64,000 bases of DNA from Candidatus Melainabacteria bacterium (GCA_902168245.1 CABHPA010000053.1:62001-126000), one strand, 5' to 3'; shown: positions 16,504 to 25,528, counted from the stretch's first letter. The notes: generated from the letters alone by a model not told the origin. A program made the numbers and translations.

Positions 16504-17748
16504 ATGAAACGAGTATTTCCGCTTCGCGCAAACACGCTTGTCCTGGGGCTGGCCCTGTCGTTCGCAATGGGAATGGCCACAGCCAGCCAGGCGGATGCGA
16601 AAAGCCCCTGGAATCCGGTGAGCTGGTTCTCCTCTGGCAATGCCAGCGAAAAAGCAGCTACAGAAGCTGCCAAGCAGGCAGAAGCAGCCCAGGAAGCTGC
16701 CAATCGCGCCATGCAGGAAGCCCAAAAGGCCATGGAGAAAGCCACAGAAGCCAAGCGCAAAGCGGAAGCCCTGCAAGCCGAAACCGAGCCTTCCACGCCT
16801 GAAAAGCCCGTCGTGGTAGCCCCCGCATCTGCCAGTAATCAGGCGGATACCGCCGCACCCGGCGAAGAACGTAACATGGGGAGAATGGAGCTTTCCCCCA
16901 GCCCACAAAAGACTTACCAGGAGGCGGCTACCCAAACCGTTCCCGACACGGAAGGCAGCGCCAACAGCGAAACAAGGAAACAAGAACCATGGAACCCTTT
17001 AAGCTGGTTTAAAAAACCGGAAGAGGCCCAGACACAACAGGCCAGCGCCATTGCCCCAAGCCAGCAGACCCAGAAAGCGGCCCCGGACAAAGCTCCGGAA
17101 CCGGCTGAGGAGCAAGCCCAGAAGGGCGGTAACTGGAACCCGATGAAATGGTTCGCCCCCCCAGCCAGCCAAACAACCGCCAGCACGGACGCCGCCCAAC
17201 CGGAAGCGACCACCAAGGCGCAAACGGTGGATGAAGCGACCAAAAGCCAGATTGCGCTGATTGAAACCGAAAAGGGCAACATTGCTATTGAACTGTACCC
17301 GGAACAAGCCCCGCTCACGGTGGCAAACTTCACCAAGTTGGTGAACCAGGGCTTTTACAACCGCTTTAACATGAAATTCCACCGGGTTGTGCCGGGCTTT
17401 GTCATCCAGACCGGAGATCCGACCGGCACCGGCGCGGGCGGCTCCAAAGAAACCGTGCCGCTGGAAGCCAAAAACAAGCTATCCCACAATGCCAAGGGCA
17501 TTGTCGCCATGGCAAGGGGGCAAGATCCCAACAGCGCCACCAGCCAGTTTTACATTACGCTGGCCTCGCAAACCACGCTGGACGGGAAATACGCCATCTT
17601 CGGCAAGGTGATTAGCGGCTTTGACGTACTGGACAAAGTTGAAAAAGACGACATGATGTACGGCATTAAGTTGGTGGATCCCAACTCTGTGACGAGAGAG
17701 CCTGCACCGGATAAACGGGGCTTCTTCTCCAGCCTCGTCCCTCACTAA
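16504..17748 (+). CDS. exported cyclophilin-type peptidyl-prolyl isomerase with WNPxxWF repeats
   Basis: This is a 414-residue protein. An N-terminal signal peptide (residues 1-32, ending ASQADA) sends it to the periplasm or cell surface. A low-complexity Ala/Glu/Gln/Lys region with predicted coiled coil (about 47-95) follows. The motif WNPxxWF occurs three times, at 36-42, 163-169 and 211-217, each at the start of a linker. The cyclophilin domain runs from about 248 to 400 and keeps FHRVVPGFVIQTGDPTGTG and NSATSQFYITL. It should speed proline isomerisation in exported proteins. RBS GGAGAAAAGG precedes the ATG. The aromatic repeats are not part of known cyclophilins. Confidence 0.92.
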   Translation: MKRVFPLRANTLVLGLALSFAMGMATASQADAKSPWNPVSWFSSGNASEKAATEAAKQAEAAQEAANRAMQEAQKAMEKATEAKRKAEALQAETEPSTPEKPVVVAPASASNQADTAAPGEERNMGRMELSPSPQKTYQEAATQTVPDTEGSANSETRKQEPWNPLSWFKKPEEAQTQQASAIAPSQQTQKAAPDKAPEPAEEQAQKGGNWNPMKWFAPPASQTTASTDAAQPEATTKAQTVDEATKSQIALIETEKGNIAIELYPEQAPLTVANFTKLVNQGFYNRFNMKFHRVVPGFVIQTGDPTGTGAGGSKETVPLEAKNKLSHNAKGIVAMARGQDPNSATSQFYITLASQTTLDGKYAIFGKVISGFDVLDKVEKDDMMYGIKLVDPNSVTREPAPDKRGFFSSLVPH

Positions 17749-17772
17749 TTCACGAAAACTGCTCACATCGTG

Positions 17773-18219
17773 TTATTTCTGGCGAGCTTGGCGAAAAAAA
17801 TCCCGCAGTAAGGCGCCGCACGGTTCTTCCAGTACGCCGCCGCGCACCGATAAATCGGGAGAATCCAGCAACAGGCCATACTGGGAGCCGCAAGCACCCA
17901 TCACGGGATCGTACGCACCAAACACCACCTGCCCCACACGGGCTTGCATAATAGCGGAAGCACACATAGGGCAAGGCTCCAGGGTGACGTACAAAATGGT
18001 GTCGGTCAGTCGCCAGCGGTTCAATTGAAGGGCAGCCTCCTGCAACACCAGCATTTCCGCATGGGCCACCGGGTTGCAATCCAGCTCGCGGCGATTATAA
18101 CCAGTAGCTATCAACTCGCCATTGGCAATCAACAAGGCTCCCACCGGCACATCTTTAGGCAGGGCCAGCTTTGCCGCATCAATAGCGATGTTCATCCAAT
18201 CGTTATGGGCTATCGTCAT
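17773..18219 (-). CDS. tadA: tRNA-specific adenosine deaminase TadA
   Basis: TadA converts A34 to inosine in tRNA-Arg(ACG). The 148-residue protein has the zinc and catalytic motifs HAE (in NPVAHAEMLVLQEAA) and PCPMCASAI, and the C-terminal helix FFRQAR found in this family. The RBS is weak at the first ATG. An in-frame ATG eight codons later is possible but would remove part of the first helix. It is convergent with the cyclophilin gene. Confidence 0.93.
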   Translation of the reverse strand: MTIAHNDWMNIAIDAAKLALPKDVPVGALLIANGELIATGYNRRELDCNPVAHAEMLVLQEAALQLNRWRLTDTILYVTLEPCPMCASAIMQARVGQVVFGAYDPVMGACGSQYGLLLDSPDLSVRGGVLEEPCGALLRDFFRQARQK

Positions 18220-18387
18220 ACGGGTTTCGCTTTGCGGCTAGTTTTTGGGGTTTTCTCATCTCATTCATACAGATGATTTTACGCTGTTTTCTATTGGCTG
18301 GCTTGCGAACATCATTAAAATATTTACTATTCCAGTAGAAAAAACGCCGGTGAGTGAGCGTCTTGAATCAGTGAGGTGTGGACAGGG

Positions 18388-18777
18388 ATGCAAACCAATT
18401 ACGGAACCAGCGGCAATTCTTCTTACGCCAACTACGCCAGCCCGCAAAAGCCAAAGCCGGTGCCAGGCTTAAAAGTGGCCTATGGCAGCCAGGCACAGAG
18501 CCACGTCTATAGCACCGTCAATATTTCGCTACCCACCGCCCGAAACACAATGATGCAAACCCAGCCTGCCACAGAACCGATGGGCCTGTTTGCCAAGGTA
18601 AAGCAGAAATTATTCCACATGGTAACGGAAGAAGCGCCGAACGATTACCCCATCGGGATTTCCCAACTTTCCCGCAAAACCTTTTTGGCCAGCGAAGATA
18701 CGGCAGCCTTGTTCCGAAGCGGACAAGCCATACAGGATTACAGGTTTAACCAGCTCATCGAGCCTCGTCGCCGTTAG
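18388..18777 (+). CDS. hypothetical Ser/Asn/Gln-rich protein
   Basis: I do not recognise this 129-residue protein. Residues 1-60 are disordered and rich in Ser, Asn, Tyr, Pro and Gln. A helical segment (MGLFAKVKQKLFHMVTEEA) lies near 72-90. The C-terminus is basic (IEPRRR). There is no signal peptide. I chose the ATG at 18388, which has GAGG upstream. It is convergent with the HNH gene, six bases away. The composition of the first half resembles that of the low-complexity array proteins, but the array promoter box is absent. Confidence 0.62.
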   Translation: MQTNYGTSGNSSYANYASPQKPKPVPGLKVAYGSQAQSHVYSTVNISLPTARNTMMQTQPATEPMGLFAKVKQKLFHMVTEEAPNDYPIGISQLSRKTFLASEDTAALFRSGQAIQDYRFNQLIEPRRR

Positions 18778-18783
18778 TGGCAG

Positions 18784-19290
18784 TTAGTCATACTCGTACA
18801 GGTATTTGCGCCACTGCTCGTAATCCTTGCGGCTCACGTGGTTATTTTGCTTGGACAGCTCAAAATGGATAAAGTTAAACGGGCGGCATGGCCGGGTAGC
18901 CAGCTCGAACCCGGCCTCCTTGGGTGTGCGGCTGCCTTTGGCCACATTGCAGCGCAAGCAGGCCACCACCACGTTGTCCCAGGTGTCTTTACCGCCACGG
19001 GAGCGGGGCAGCACGTGATCGATGGTCAAATCGTTCTTTTTGCCGCAGTACTGGCAGGTATAGTTGTCCCGATGCATAATGTTGCGCCGGGTCAATGGGA
19101 TATCCTTATGGGGAATTTTAATGTAATACAGCAGGCGAATTACCAGCGGCAGCCGCCAGCCGCCACCTAAATCTTTTCCATTGCGCTCTACAGTCTCTGC
19201 TTTACCTTTTATAAGGAGTATGATCGCTCTTTGCCAGCTGCAGATATGTAAAGGCTCGTAGGAAGAGTTCAGCAACAAGACTTTACTCAC
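18784..19290 (-). CDS. HNH endonuclease family protein
   Basis: This is a 168-residue protein with an N-terminal alpha/beta domain (MSKVLLLNSSYEPLHICSWQ) and a C-terminal HNH motif. CQYCGKK supplies the first zinc cysteines, IDHVLPRSRGG the catalytic His, and NVVVACLRCNVAKGSRTP the Asn and second CxxC. Homologues of just this form are near-universal in cyanobacteria and common in other phyla. Their physiological target is unknown to me, though a house-cleaning DNA nicking role is likely. There is no sign of a mobile intron or intein here. Confidence 0.88.
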   Translation of the reverse strand: MSKVLLLNSSYEPLHICSWQRAIILLIKGKAETVERNGKDLGGGWRLPLVIRLLYYIKIPHKDIPLTRRNIMHRDNYTCQYCGKKNDLTIDHVLPRSRGGKDTWDNVVVACLRCNVAKGSRTPKEAGFELATRPCRPFNFIHFELSKQNNHVSRKDYEQWRKYLYEYD

Positions 19291-19697
19291 TTAAAAGCCC
19301 CTCAGCTATCAAGTATATATATTAAACAATCATAAACTTTTTTAACAAAAAAGTCCATATTTACCAGCTTCAAAAAGTAAAGAATCGTTACACTGAGAGA
19401 CTTTTATGACTTAAAAGTATATGCGTTCAATATCATAAAGGCACAGCCTCTCATTTTCAGCCTTAGCCGGGCTTCGGCGAAGGTCAAGCATTTCCCTTGC
19501 TGAGCTAGTTACCCAGCCGAACCTGTCGAAATACTATTTTTATACAGTAGATAGTCATTTAGCGCGACGATGGGCCTGCCTCACCAAATATTACTATCCC
19601 GTAACACAATCAATTGTTTTTTATCGGATTCCTTCAGTTTTTAACCACCCTGCCCGATAATGATTTTAGGCTAGTTATTGGAGAGCAGGTGAGGCGA
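19291..19697 (+). other. 407-bp intergenic region between divergent genes
   Basis: The region is A/T-rich near the HNH gene. Close to the right end, TTCAGT, 17 bases, then GATAAT (about 19636-19664) is a plausible promoter for the gene at 19698. A TATTTTTAT at 19548-19556 resembles half of the array promoter box but lacks the upstream CAAT. I see no gene. Confidence 0.5.
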
Positions 19698-20117
19698 ATG
19701 GATAAAGTTATTCAGCACTTTAGCAAGGGCGAAGTGGTCATTCCCGAAGGGGGCCAAGGCGATCGGGTCTATCGCATCCTTTCGGGGGAAGTGCTGATTT
19801 GCAAAAAGAACCCACAAGGCAAAATGATTCCCATCGCCAAATTAAGCGTCGGCGAAATTTTCGGTGAAATGTACCTGTTTGATACCGAAGGCTCCCGCTC
19901 CGCCTCCGTCATCGCGACCAACGACCTGAAAGTGGAAGTGTTCTTTGAAGAGGAAATCAAGGCGGAAATCAGCGCGGTTGCCCCGGAACTGCGGCAGATG
20001 CTGGGTTCCTTCAGCAGTCGGCTGCGAAGCACCACCGGCAGTTTCGCAGGGTTGTTCAAGGAAAAAATGATTGTCGAGCTTCCCGATGGCACCATGCGAG
20101 TGACCGATAATCGCTAG
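19698..20117 (+). CDS. stand-alone cyclic-nucleotide-binding-domain protein
   Basis: This is a 139-residue protein made of one CRP-type cyclic nucleotide-binding domain. The phosphate-binding cassette is recognisable (VGEIFGEMYLFDTEGSRSASVIA), with the Glu and Arg that contact the ligand. No helix-turn-helix follows. The C-terminal 40 residues are a helix and a short tail, so it is not a transcription factor by itself. It may act as a sensor subunit. The ATG at 19698 is preceded by GTGAGG. An upstream in-frame start at 19614 would add 28 residues with no family match and would span the promoter. Confidence 0.82.
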   Translation: MDKVIQHFSKGEVVIPEGGQGDRVYRILSGEVLICKKNPQGKMIPIAKLSVGEIFGEMYLFDTEGSRSASVIATNDLKVEVFFEEEIKAEISAVAPELRQMLGSFSSRLRSTTGSFAGLFKEKMIVELPDGTMRVTDNR

Positions 20118-20322
20118 CCAAACGCGCACAGCTCATCCATTCAGCCTGCGAAGCGCAATCCAAAAATAACGCGGGGAGAAGCTCTCAGGAGAATTAGAGT
20201 TTTTCTATTTTGTCAATTCCCCGGGGGTCTCATTATAAAAATAGCACTATGGCGTGATGATCGGGGACTGAGCTGATTGGTACGATTTGACCCGAATAGT
20301 CTGGCAATAGGGTTACTATATT

Positions 20323-20802
20323 ATGTCTATCAAGCAAGTATTTGGAATGGCTTTGGCAATCTGCCTGCTGGCGGGTTCTGTGGGGTTCGCGCCCGAAGCA
20401 CAAGCCAAGCACGGCTGGTACGACCGTAACGGGCACTACCACGCCAGCAACGGGTATTATGGCCGCCGCTATTACGATCGCCGGGGCGGCGGACTGGTTG
20501 ATTATAAAACCGGCAAAATCATCAAAGGCGGCTTGGTGGGCGCTGGCATCGGCGCCGGGGCTGGCCTGCTGCTGGATCGCAACGTGGGCAAAACTGCCCT
20601 GGCAGGCGCAGGCATTGGCGCAGGGACGCAAGCCATTCGCTACAGCAGAACCATGCAACGCCACCCGATTGTAAAAACAGCCGCCTATGGCGCGCTAACC
20701 GGCGCTGGCGTTTCCGCGCTCAGCCGAAGAACCAGCCTGGGCAAAGGCGCTGCCTGGGGAGCGGGCATCGGCGCGGGACTGGGCGCTTTGAACCACCTCT
20801 AA
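20323..20802 (+). CDS. exported glycine-zipper protein
   Basis: This is a 159-residue protein with a signal peptide (residues 1-28, cleaved after AQA). A Tyr/Arg/His-rich segment (HGWYDRNGHYHASNGYYGRRYY) follows, then three Gly/Ala-rich helices with GxGxGxG patterning (GAGIGAGAGLLLD, GAGIGAGTQA, GAGIGAGLGAL). This is the glycine-zipper pattern of outer-membrane-associated or membrane-inserting proteins. The molecular function is unknown. It has its own terminator at 20871. Confidence 0.75.
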   Translation: MSIKQVFGMALAICLLAGSVGFAPEAQAKHGWYDRNGHYHASNGYYGRRYYDRRGGGLVDYKTGKIIKGGLVGAGIGAGAGLLLDRNVGKTALAGAGIGAGTQAIRYSRTMQRHPIVKTAAYGALTGAGVSALSRRTSLGKGAAWGAGIGAGLGALNHL

Positions 20803-20870
20803 AAAATGTACAGGATCTAATTCAACAACATTCATTTAAGGTACTAACTTTCGCAATACACAATAATCTA

Positions 20871-20906
20871 CCCCGCATGACCTATCCTTGCGGGGTTTCT
20901 TTTTGG
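20871..20906 (+). terminator. terminator of the 20323-20802 gene
   Basis: A stem CCCCGCA/TGCGGGG with an eleven-base loop is followed by TTTCTTTTT. Confidence 0.88.
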
Positions 20907-21017
20907 CAAAATTCAGTGCTTGCCAGTCAATCCGCGCCAGTGTCACAAAACCCCGTCCAAGGCGTCATCAAACGGTTATGATGGAGATTGTACGGAGCAG
21001 CTTGAAGGAATCCCGCC

Positions 21018-21824
21018 ATGACCACACTCAGCAACGAGCCATTCTACCTGCAAGCGGAAACGGACTCCGAGGAAGCGTTTCTGCTACTGCATGGCCTGGG
21101 GGGCGGGGTTTATGAAATGCGCCTGCTGGCGGATCGGCTGCACCAGGCAGGCTACACGGTGGCGGGCATTAACTATCCGGGGCATGATGCCCCCGCCCCT
21201 GTGATGCCCGCATCCTCCTGGCAGCAATGGTACCGGCACGTGGAAACCACGTACCGCCAACTGGCCGAACGGCACCCCAAAATATCCGTGGTCGGCTTTT
21301 CCACGGGCTGCATGCTGGCCTTGCACCTGGCCGCCAGCCACGCAGAGCAACAGCCCATCCAGCGCCTGATCCTGCTCAGCCCTTTCTTAAAAGTGCGAAA
21401 AGAATGGTATTACCTGCTGGCCCCGGAAGTGTACCTGCAATCGCTGGGCAGGCTGATTCGACATATTCCCCGGTTCCGGCTGCCCATTAACGATCCGGAC
21501 ATGCATGATCGCGCCCATCGCAGCGCCTACTTTAAAACCTTTAACCTGAAAGCCGCCCGAAGCGCTCTGGACTTAATTCGCCTGGTCAGCCACACGCTGG
21601 AAACCGTTCAGAGTCCCACCCTTATAGTGCAGTCCCACCGGGATACCGTGGTCTGTCCGTCCGGGGCCAGGCTGCTGATGAACCGGCTAGGCTCCCCGAT
21701 TAAGGAAGTCTACTGGCTGGAAGAGTCCGATCACGTTATTTTGCTGGACTCCGAGCGGGATGCGGTGATGGATCGGATTCTGGCCTTTGTGGATCACACC
21801 CAACCCAGCCTGAGCCAGGCTTGA
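21018..21824 (+). CDS. alpha/beta hydrolase (carboxylesterase/monoacylglycerol lipase-like)
   Basis: This is a 268-residue serine hydrolase of the Est30/lysophospholipase group. The oxyanion-hole region is LLLHGLGGGVYEM (about 22-34), the nucleophile elbow GFSTG is near 97-101, the acid lies in SHRDTVVCP and the catalytic His in EESDHVILLD. There is no signal peptide, so it is probably cytoplasmic. The substrate is not predictable. RBS AAGGA precedes the ATG. Confidence 0.85.
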   Translation: MTTLSNEPFYLQAETDSEEAFLLLHGLGGGVYEMRLLADRLHQAGYTVAGINYPGHDAPAPVMPASSWQQWYRHVETTYRQLAERHPKISVVGFSTGCMLALHLAASHAEQQPIQRLILLSPFLKVRKEWYYLLAPEVYLQSLGRLIRHIPRFRLPINDPDMHDRAHRSAYFKTFNLKAARSALDLIRLVSHTLETVQSPTLIVQSHRDTVVCPSGARLLMNRLGSPIKEVYWLEESDHVILLDSERDAVMDRILAFVDHTQPSLSQA

Positions 21825-21976
21825 AGCAAGATAACGGCTGAGCCGCCACCGGGAGCAGGCATTCGAATGGCCGGTTGACATATTGCCTTGGCTGGAGAAT
21901 AGTCATTAAGACCCAAAGCGGAATAGCCTCCATGCTGTTTAATTTTTTCAGAAATTTTAGGAAAAGGAAGAAGACC

Positions 21977-22273
21977 ATGAGCGAAACCAGCACTGTTTTT
22001 GAAGTTCGCGCCAGCCACCTGTTAGTAGGCACCCAACAGGAAGCCGCCGATTGCCGCCAGGAAATCCTGAATGGCAAAACCTTTGCAGAAGTGGCCAAAA
22101 ATGTTTCCAAGTGCCCGTCCGGCAGCCAAGGCGGCGACTTGGGCTACTTTACCCGTGGTCGTATGGTTCCCCAGTTCGATAAAGTAGCCTTTGAACTCCC
22201 GGTGGGCGAGCTGTCCGAGCCGGTGCAAACCCAATTCGGCTGGCACATTCTGACTGTGACCGACCGTCGCTAG
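21977..22273 (+). CDS. parvulin-type peptidyl-prolyl isomerase
   Basis: This is a 98-residue single-domain PpiC-like protein. Conserved parvulin features include RASHLLVGTQQEA near the start, FAEVAKNVSKCPSGSQGGDLG, MVPQFDKVAFELPVGELSEP and the final TQFGWHILTVTDRR. It has no signal peptide, so it acts in the cytoplasm, like E. coli PpiC. The ATG at 21977 with AGGAAG upstream is chosen. A start 34 codons earlier would add a basic, hydrophobic stretch outside the family. A strong terminator follows. Confidence 0.9.
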   Translation: MSETSTVFEVRASHLLVGTQQEAADCRQEILNGKTFAEVAKNVSKCPSGSQGGDLGYFTRGRMVPQFDKVAFELPVGELSEPVQTQFGWHILTVTDRR

Positions 22274-22296
22274 TCTCTCAACTTCCATATTTTCTG

Positions 22297-22328
22297 AACG
22301 GCTCAGCCTTTTCCGGCTGGGCCGTTTT
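22297..22328 (+). terminator. terminator of the parvulin gene
   Basis: A stem AACGGCTCAGCC/GGCTGGGCCGTT with a six-base loop is followed by a T tract. It lies between convergent genes and may also end the oppC transcript. Confidence 0.85.
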
Positions 22329-22355
22329 GCATGTTCTCCCCTTTAGCCATGCGTT

Positions 22356-23240
22356 TTAATGATGTTTCTTGGGGTCAAAGATTTCCCGCAACCCATCACC
22401 CAGCAAGTTCAGGGCAATCATGGTGGAAAAAATCATGAGCGCCGGGAAAAACAACATGTGCGGGGCCACCCGAACCAGTTGCCAGCCTTCCCCGGCCAGC
22501 GTACCCCAACTGCTGAGCGGGGGTTCCACGCCCAGGCCGATGAAACTAAGCGTGGATTCGGTCAGAATTGCGCGCGGCACGGTAATGGTGGCCGTTAAAA
22601 TAATTAGCCCCGCCGTGTTGGGAATAAAATGCTTCAAAATTAACCGATCCAGCCGCCCGCCAATGCTGTAGAAGGCTTCCACAAACTCTTCGCGCTTCAG
22701 ACTGAGGATTTGCCCGCGAATAATCCGGGCCGTATCGGGCCAGCTAAACAGCGAAAGCGCCAGCACCAGGCTGGGAATCCCCCGGCCCATAAACACGCTG
22801 AACAAAATCACAATCATCAGCGACGGCAAAGAGTAAATAATATCGATCAGCCGCATCATCACGGTGTCTGCCTTGCCTTCAAACAGGGCGGAGAAAGTAC
22901 CGTAGAGCGTCCCAATCAACACCGCCACCACTGCGGTGGCGAAACCAATCAGCAGGGAAATACGAGCGCCCACCGCCACCCGGCTGAGCAGATCCCGCCC
23001 CAGGTCATCCGTGCCGAACCAGTGGCCTGCCGCATACCCTGCCAGCGGCCACGGGGGAGCCGTGGGCAACTGCGGGCTAATCGCGTTTGGATCCGGCCCT
23101 AAAATTGGCCCCAGCAGCGCCAGCAACAGCACCACGCCTAAAAACACACAGCTCCAAAACACTTTTGGGGTGCGCCAGAAAGCGAATTGCTTTTTAGCCA
23201 CCGGGCCAGGCGCTACTTCCAGGGCAATTACCGAACTCAT
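22356..23240 (-). CDS. peptide ABC transporter permease, OppC/DppC family
   Basis: This 294-residue inner-membrane permease belongs to an oligopeptide or dipeptide importer. It has the N-terminal OppC signature (one helix then FGTDDLGRDLLSRVAVGARISL) and the EAA loop region (REEFVEAFYSIGG...ILKHFIPN) that docks the ATPase. Five or six membrane helices are visible. Its ATG overlaps the TGA of the upstream oppB-type gene by four bases, so the two are translationally coupled. No ATPase or binding-protein gene lies next to them in the window, so the rest of the transporter must be encoded elsewhere. Confidence 0.93.
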   Translation of the reverse strand: MSSVIALEVAPGPVAKKQFAFWRTPKVFWSCVFLGVVLLLALLGPILGPDPNAISPQLPTAPPWPLAGYAAGHWFGTDDLGRDLLSRVAVGARISLLIGFATAVVAVLIGTLYGTFSALFEGKADTVMMRLIDIIYSLPSLMIVILFSVFMGRGIPSLVLALSLFSWPDTARIIRGQILSLKREEFVEAFYSIGGRLDRLILKHFIPNTAGLIILTATITVPRAILTESTLSFIGLGVEPPLSSWGTLAGEGWQLVRVAPHMLFFPALMIFSTMIALNLLGDGLREIFDPKKHH

Positions 23241-24163
23241 CCCCTGGCCTCCTCTCGCAAACGGGGGTCTAGCAAGCCGTATAGAATATCGGTCAGGGTG
23301 TTAAAGAGAATCAGGGCCACGCCGTAAATAATGGTAATCCCCATGACCAGCGTGTAATCCCGGTTGGTGACCGCCGTGACAAAGTGCTTACCCAGCCCCG
23401 GAACGGCAAAAATGTATTCCACCGCAAATGAGCCGGTAATAATGGCCGCCGCCATCGGCCCCAAAATAGACACCAGCGGCATCAGCGAATTACGGAGAAT
23501 GTGCCGAATGGCGATCACACCTTCCGATAAGCCTTCGCTGCGTTTAATCAGCACAAACTGCTTGGAGCGGGTTTCCCGAACGCTAGTGCGCGTGAGTAAG
23601 AATGCATACGAGAAGGGCATGAGCGACAGCGACAAAACGGGCAAAATATAATGCCTTGGCGTTTCCAGGGTGGCCGCCGGAAGCCAGTTCAGGTTCAACG
23701 CGAAAATCAGCACCAGGAAGCCCCCGAAAATAAACAGTGGCGTGGAAATACTGGCCACCCCCATCAGGGTTAGCAGACCGTCCACATAGCGATTTCGGCT
23801 TAAGCCAGCCAGCGCACCCAGCAAAACGCCAAACACCGTACCCATCAGCAGGGCCAGAACACCCAGCTTCGTGGAAATCACGGTGGCCTCCCCCACAATA
23901 TCGCTAACCGAGCGGGACTTGTACTTGTACGACGGCCCCAGATTCCCCCGCAACACGCCGCCCATGTAAATGGCGTATTGCTTCCAAAGCGGCTCGTTCA
24001 GGTGATATCGGGCCTCGATGTTGGCCTTGATCGCCGGAGGCACCTTGCGCTCCTGATCGAACGGGCCACCCGGCATCAGGCGTAATAGCAGAAAGGTCAG
24101 GCTGATCACCACAAACAGGGTCATCAAACCGGCAAGCAAACGTCTCAGAATCAGGCTGGGCAT
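23237..24163 (-). CDS. peptide ABC transporter permease, OppB/DppB family
   Basis: This 308-residue permease partners the OppC-type protein. It has the typical first helix (RRLLAGLMTLFVVISLTFLLL), the long extracytoplasmic segment before helix two, and the EAA motif region (KQFVLIKRSEGLSEGVIAIRHILRNS). The gene begins 62 bases after the end of alr on the same strand, so alr-oppB-oppC may be one transcript. That order would suit uptake or recycling of murein peptides, which is inference. Confidence 0.93.
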   Translation of the reverse strand: MPSLILRRLLAGLMTLFVVISLTFLLLRLMPGGPFDQERKVPPAIKANIEARYHLNEPLWKQYAIYMGGVLRGNLGPSYKYKSRSVSDIVGEATVISTKLGVLALLMGTVFGVLLGALAGLSRNRYVDGLLTLMGVASISTPLFIFGGFLVLIFALNLNWLPAATLETPRHYILPVLSLSLMPFSYAFLLTRTSVRETRSKQFVLIKRSEGLSEGVIAIRHILRNSLMPLVSILGPMAAAIITGSFAVEYIFAVPGLGKHFVTAVTNRDYTLVMGITIIYGVALILFNTLTDILYGLLDPRLREEARG

Positions 24164-24225
24164 ATCCTTATCATACCGCCCAAGCCGCCTTTACGGCATT
24201 CTCTTTTTGCGGAAGCCATTTCACT

Positions 24226-25389
24226 TTAACGGGTGTAGGTTTTGGGCAGGCGCACCCGTAAGGCGCACATCAGCTCATATTCTATCGTATTGGCCTTTTT
24301 GGCCCAATCGTCCAGCCAAATGGCAGGCTCCGGCTTTCGGGAATCCTCCTGCCCCAACAAGGTGATGGCATCCCCAATCATGGCGTCCGGCACGTCGGTC
24401 ACGTCAAACATCATCTGATCCATGGTGATTTTACCCACCTGCGGAATCCGTCGACCGGCTAGCAAGCCTTCTATTTGCCCGGAGAGAACCCGCTGCACCC
24501 CGTCCGCGTAGCCCAACGGCACGGTGGCAATGGTGGAGAGACGGTCAGTTTGGTACGCATGCCCGTAGCTAATGCCGGTATCCGCAGGCACATGCTGAAG
24601 GTGCATAATGCGGGCCTTCAGGCTCATGGCCGGTTTCAGGCGCAAGCCAGTTTGCTGCGGATGGTTGCCGTAACCGAAAAAGCCGATTCCCAGACGGGCC
24701 AGATTATTGGGCGCAAGCGCCGTTTCATTTTCCGAAAACGCGTTGGGGCAAACGGCATGCCCGGAATTGGAAATATGCACGTAACGAGGCAACGGCTGAA
24801 TTTGCGAGCAAACCTGGCCCCAACGTTCCAGTTGAAGCTGGCTGAGAGCGGGATCATGACTATCCGCCAGGTGGCTGAAGATACCTTCCACTTGCAGGTA
24901 TTCCAGTTGCTGACATTCCTGAATAAAATTGACCGCTTGTTCCCAGGCGATGCCGATGCGATGCATGCCAGTGTCCACCTTGATATGCACCTTGCACGGT
25001 TTTTTATCCTGTAAATAGGCTTTACGAAGGCTTTCCAGATGATGCGGCGCAAAAATGGAAAGCTGGATGTCATAATCCGCCGCGTATTGCACCGCCCAAT
25101 CCGGCACCACGCCAATCACCAGCACCGGCATTTTAATGCCCGCCTGCCGGATGTGAATGGCCTCATCCATGGAAGCCACCCCGGCCATCGACACTCCAGA
25201 GGCTTCCAGGGTTGGCAGTACCATGGCGGCGCCATGCCCGTAGGCATCCGCCTTCACAATCGCCATCAGGGCCACATGGGGCGGAATCAGCTTGCGGATG
25301 GCGCGGGCGTTTTCCTCAATCGCGCCCAGGTTGACTTCCACCCAGGCGTCTCGACGGGGCTGCACCGGCAGGTTTCGGAGGGATTTCAT
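24226..25389 (-). CDS. alr: alanine racemase
   Basis: Alanine racemase is a PLP enzyme making D-alanine for peptidoglycan. At 387 residues it has the usual length. The PLP lysine is Lys46 in VKADAYGHG. The second catalytic base is the Tyr in ISYGHAY near 277. The PLP-phosphate and C-terminal motifs GYADGVQRVLSG and VGKITMDQMMFDVT are intact. The ATG is used, although its ribosome-binding site (GGAAAGC) is weak. The upstream gene is divergent. Confidence 0.96.
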   Translation of the reverse strand: MKSLRNLPVQPRRDAWVEVNLGAIEENARAIRKLIPPHVALMAIVKADAYGHGAAMVLPTLEASGVSMAGVASMDEAIHIRQAGIKMPVLVIGVVPDWAVQYAADYDIQLSIFAPHHLESLRKAYLQDKKPCKVHIKVDTGMHRIGIAWEQAVNFIQECQQLEYLQVEGIFSHLADSHDPALSQLQLERWGQVCSQIQPLPRYVHISNSGHAVCPNAFSENETALAPNNLARLGIGFFGYGNHPQQTGLRLKPAMSLKARIMHLQHVPADTGISYGHAYQTDRLSTIATVPLGYADGVQRVLSGQIEGLLAGRRIPQVGKITMDQMMFDVTDVPDAMIGDAITLLGQEDSRKPEPAIWLDDWAKKANTIEYELMCALRVRLPKTYTR

Positions 25390-25528
25390 AACGGGTTTTG
25401 CTTTCCAGGCTTCTCCCAGACGGGAGTCGATAGTATCCGGGACGCTTTTGTTCTATTGTAATCGCAATCCCAGACAGATCTGAAGTGGCCCGATCGCCTT
25501 TCCATATATATTCTTAAGATCGGCCGCC

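Noticed and set aside
19548-19556. TATTTTTAT resembling the array promoter box
   Set aside because: The hexamer at the required distance is AGCCGA, without CAAT, and no suitable gene follows at a normal distance. The 19698 gene has a better sigma70-like site.
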